From NCBI RefSeq assembly GCF_023264675.1, contig NZ_JAHFVG010000032.1, positions 1 to 64,000 of the forward strand: a stretch of 64,000 bases of DNA. The letters run 5' to 3'. The stretch is from Rhodococcus sp. (in: high G+C Gram-positive bacteria) (GTDB lineage Bacteria; Actinomycetota; Actinomycetes; Mycobacteriales; Mycobacteriaceae). A model generated the notes under the pieces. It made no database searches. It worked only from the letters and a program-made list of their open reading frames with translations, and was not told the DNA's origin. Made by a program: the position numbers and the translations under genes. This document shows positions 61,951-64,000 of the stretch, one piece after another. Position 1 is the first letter of the stretch; the number at the start of each line of letters is the position of its first letter.

Positions 61951-62463
61951 ATGAAACGAACGATCCGACTCGCCGCGGCTGCGACTATCCTGCTGATCAG
62001 CGGCTGCAGCACCACTGTCAGCGGAACCCCGACGGCCGTCGGCGCCGGCGACACCAACACGGACTTCGACAAGCTGCTGCAGGAATGCGTCGCCGTACCG
62101 GACGACAAGATCGCCGAGTCCGTCCAAGCCGACGTCGTGGACCAGTACTTCTTCGGTGCAGTGTGCATGTGGACCGGCACCGGGGCGTCGGGCATCGTCG
62201 ATGTCACGTTCGCCTGGTTCGAGAACAACAGCCTCGGCCGGGAACGCACATTGTCCGACAAGCTCGACTACCAGGTCGAACCGATCACCGTCGCCGGGAC
62301 GAGCGCGTTCCTCTCACGCCGGCCGGGCGACCCCTATTCGTGCGGGATCACCGCGTCCTACTCCGGAACGGTCACCTGGTGGGTGCAGTACCGCGGCGGC
62401 AACGTCGATCCGTGCGCCGGCGCCACCACGCTCGCCGAATTGACCTTGCAGCGCAACCAATAA
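61951..62463 (+). CDS. DUF3558-family lipoprotein
   Basis: A protein of 170 residues with a clear lipobox, LLISGC, at residues 14-19. The mature part reads LLQECVAVPDDKIAESV, CMWTGTGASGIVDVTFAWFENNSLGRER, then AFLSRRPGDPYSCGITAS, the DUF3558 pattern with conserved cysteines. Such lipoproteins are abundant in mycobacteria and rhodococci, with no known enzyme activity. The ATG follows GGGG at good spacing. It lies 9 bases after the first lipoprotein gene and is probably in the same operon. Confidence 0.85.
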   Translation: MKRTIRLAAAATILLISGCSTTVSGTPTAVGAGDTNTDFDKLLQECVAVPDDKIAESVQADVVDQYFFGAVCMWTGTGASGIVDVTFAWFENNSLGRERTLSDKLDYQVEPITVAGTSAFLSRRPGDPYSCGITASYSGTVTWWVQYRGGNVDPCAGATTLAELTLQRNQ

Positions 62464-62532
62464 CGACTCGCATCTGCTCGGTGGCCCCTAGGCTTGGTTG
62501 CGGAGTCACGCAGATCGAGATGGAGAATACCG

Positions 62533-63894
62533 ATGGCCGACCTGGCAGCCCTGGAACGCGCGTTACCGAGCGGAGCGGTACTCACCGACCCCGACGTGAC
62601 GGAACGCTACCGGCGCGACTGGGCGAAAGATCCGAATGCCGGAACTCCGCTCGCCGTCGTACGAGCGAGCTGTACCGCCGATGTACAGGCGGTCATGAGG
62701 TGGGCCACCGCACATCGAATTTCGGTTGTTCCGCGCGGTGCAGGATCCGGCTTGTCCGGCGGCGCAACGGCTGTCGACGGCGGAATCGTCCTCAGCACCG
62801 AACTCATGCGCGAGATCACGGTCGACCCCGTCACCCGCGTCGCCGTGACGCAGCCCGGTTTGTTGAACGTCGAAGTCAAGAACGCCGCCGCCGAGCACGG
62901 GCTGTGGTACCCACCTGATCCGTCGTCCTTCGAGATGTGTTCGATCGGCGGAAACGCGGCAACGAACGCAGGCGGGTTGTGCTGTGTGAAATATGGTGTG
63001 ACCACCGATTACGTTCTCGGACTCGAAGTCGTACTCGCCGACGGTACCGCCGTTCGACTCGGTGGCCCTCGATTGAAAGATGTTGCCGGACTGTCTCTCA
63101 CGAAGCTGTTCGTCGGGAGCGAAGGGACGCTCGGCATCATCACCGAGATCACTGTCCGACTGGTGCCTGCACAGCCGCCGGCCAGCACCGTCGTGGCCTC
63201 GTTCGCCTCGGTACGCGATGCCACTGCCGCCATTCTCGCCATCACACGAACCCTTCGCCCGTCGATGCTCGAATTCATGGATCGCGCCTCGATCGGGGCC
63301 GTCGAGGATGCCATGAAGATGGGACTCGATCGCACGGCGTCGGCGATGCTGATTGCGCGGTCCGATTCCCCCGGAGCCGATCGGGACCGTGAAATCGGCG
63401 TCATGGCCGCGGCGTGCACTGCTGCGGGCGCCTCGGATGTCTTCACCACCGACGATCCGGACGAGGGTGAAGCATTCGCTGCAGCACGACGTTTCGCGAT
63501 TCCCGCCGTCGAGAGACTGGGCAGTCTCCTGCTCGAAGACGTCGGCGTTCCGCTGCCTGCGCTTCCCGACCTCGTCGAAGGCATCGAGAGAATCTCGGAG
63601 AAGTACGAGGTGCTCGTGGCCGTCATCGCACACGCAGGAGACGGAAACACGCACCCGCTCATCGTGTTCGATCCCGCCGACGCCGACATGGAGCGGCGAG
63701 CCAACGTGGCTTTCGGTGCGATCATGGATCTCGCCATTTCACTGGGCGGCACCATCACCGGCGAGCACGGTGTCGGCCGCCTCAAGAAGGCGTGGCTACC
63801 GGATCAGGTCGGCGAGGACGTCATGAAGCTGACGCAGCGCATCAAGACCGCCCTCGACCCCGACGGCATCCTCAATCCGGGTGCGGTGTTATAG
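62533..63894 (+). CDS. FAD-linked oxidase, GlcD/D-lactate dehydrogenase type
   Basis: A flavoprotein of 453 residues in the glycolate oxidase subunit GlcD/D-2-hydroxyacid dehydrogenase family. The FAD-binding PCMH domain has VVPRGAGSGLSGGATAVDGG and MCSIGGNAATNAGGLCCVKYGVTTDYVLGLEVV, then SEGTLGIITEITV. The C-terminal domain has the metal-binding HAGDGNTHPLIVFD and TGEHGVGRLKKAWL. It oxidises glycolate, D-lactate or a similar acid; the substrate is not decided. The ATG at 62533 has GGAG upstream. Confidence 0.92.
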   Translation: MADLAALERALPSGAVLTDPDVTERYRRDWAKDPNAGTPLAVVRASCTADVQAVMRWATAHRISVVPRGAGSGLSGGATAVDGGIVLSTELMREITVDPVTRVAVTQPGLLNVEVKNAAAEHGLWYPPDPSSFEMCSIGGNAATNAGGLCCVKYGVTTDYVLGLEVVLADGTAVRLGGPRLKDVAGLSLTKLFVGSEGTLGIITEITVRLVPAQPPASTVVASFASVRDATAAILAITRTLRPSMLEFMDRASIGAVEDAMKMGLDRTASAMLIARSDSPGADRDREIGVMAAACTAAGASDVFTTDDPDEGEAFAAARRFAIPAVERLGSLLLEDVGVPLPALPDLVEGIERISEKYEVLVAVIAHAGDGNTHPLIVFDPADADMERRANVAFGAIMDLAISLGGTITGEHGVGRLKKAWLPDQVGEDVMKLTQRIKTALDPDGILNPGAVL

Positions 63895-63902
63895 GGCCTT
63901 CG

Positions 63903-63924
63903 CCCCATGTGAGTGCGAATACAT
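63903..63924. repeat. Half copy of the rho palindrome
   Basis: The 22 bases from 63903 to 63924 repeat exactly the left arm of the palindrome after rho (from 7399; starting CCCCATGTGAGTGCGAATAC), but the complementary arm is missing and different sequence follows. It lies 9 bases after the stop codon of the oxidase gene. The remaining 76 bases to the window edge hold no recognisable feature. Confidence 0.75.
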
Positions 63925-64000
63925 AGCAGGTTGTGGGCGGATTCGAGCGGTTGTCGCAACGTGCCTGATCATTGAGGGATGGTTGCGGTGGTTTATCGGT

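Overview
This is a gene-dense, high-GC chromosomal segment of a mycolic-acid actinobacterium, most likely Rhodococcus or a close relative. The evidence is the gene order (prfA-rpmE-rho next to thrB-thrC-hom-lysA-argS; wecA-atpI at the edge of the ATP synthase locus), a fused CysNC, a three-part proton-translocating transhydrogenase, DUF3558 lipoproteins, frequent GTG starts and many 4-base ATGA overlaps. Nothing looks like a prophage, IS element or CRISPR array.

Layout. 1-16332 is almost wholly minus strand: atpI-like, wecA, glyA, tsaC, prmC, a SHOCT protein, prfA, rpmE, rho with a long leader, then the translationally coupled argS-lysA-hom-thrC-thrB operon. 16571-19340 is plus strand: DUF3105/DUF305 membrane proteins, tRNA-Arg(CCG) and a coiled-coil protein. 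19343-27355 is the most interesting block: PAP phosphatase fused to an extra domain, CysNC and CysD on the minus strand, an IclR regulator, then DUF1214, SDR and PAPS-type sulfotransferase genes on the plus strand. Matching GAAC-NN-GTTC palindromes in both promoter regions suggest one regulon that makes, uses and recycles PAPS. 27477-33105 is accessory: a methyltransferase, PadR/DUF1707, a VOC protein, TetR/truncated haemoglobin, tRNA-Cys, MarR and an Hsp70-like ATPase. 33112-38541 is a valine/isobutyrate degradation operon. 38633-42201 holds a SNF2 helicase and a SWIM zinc-finger protein.

42396-46078 contains an oxidoreductase, a secreted-type HNH lipoprotein, a small membrane protein, a divergent AroE homologue and a secreted SGNH hydrolase. 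46095-50922 is an N-acetylglucosamine locus: nagB, nagA and PTS IIC on one strand, IIB and IIA on the other, and a GntR regulator with DasR-like sites. 51061-56615 is mixed: a BenE-type transporter, a thioesterase, a phosphotransferase, an unrecognised small protein, an MFS transporter and a membrane protein. 56693-59540 is pntAa-pntAb-pntB. The rest is HIT hydrolase, peptidase E, a second member of the unrecognised small-protein family, two DUF3558-like lipoproteins and a GlcD-type FAD oxidase.

Non-coding signals include near-perfect palindromes of 21 and 35 bp beside rho and marR, with a half copy at the right edge. Two intergenic loci carry paired CATTCGGTC boxes exactly 30 bp apart. Several operator-like inverted repeats sit at divergent promoters. 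All assignments come from reading the sequence; no database search was run.
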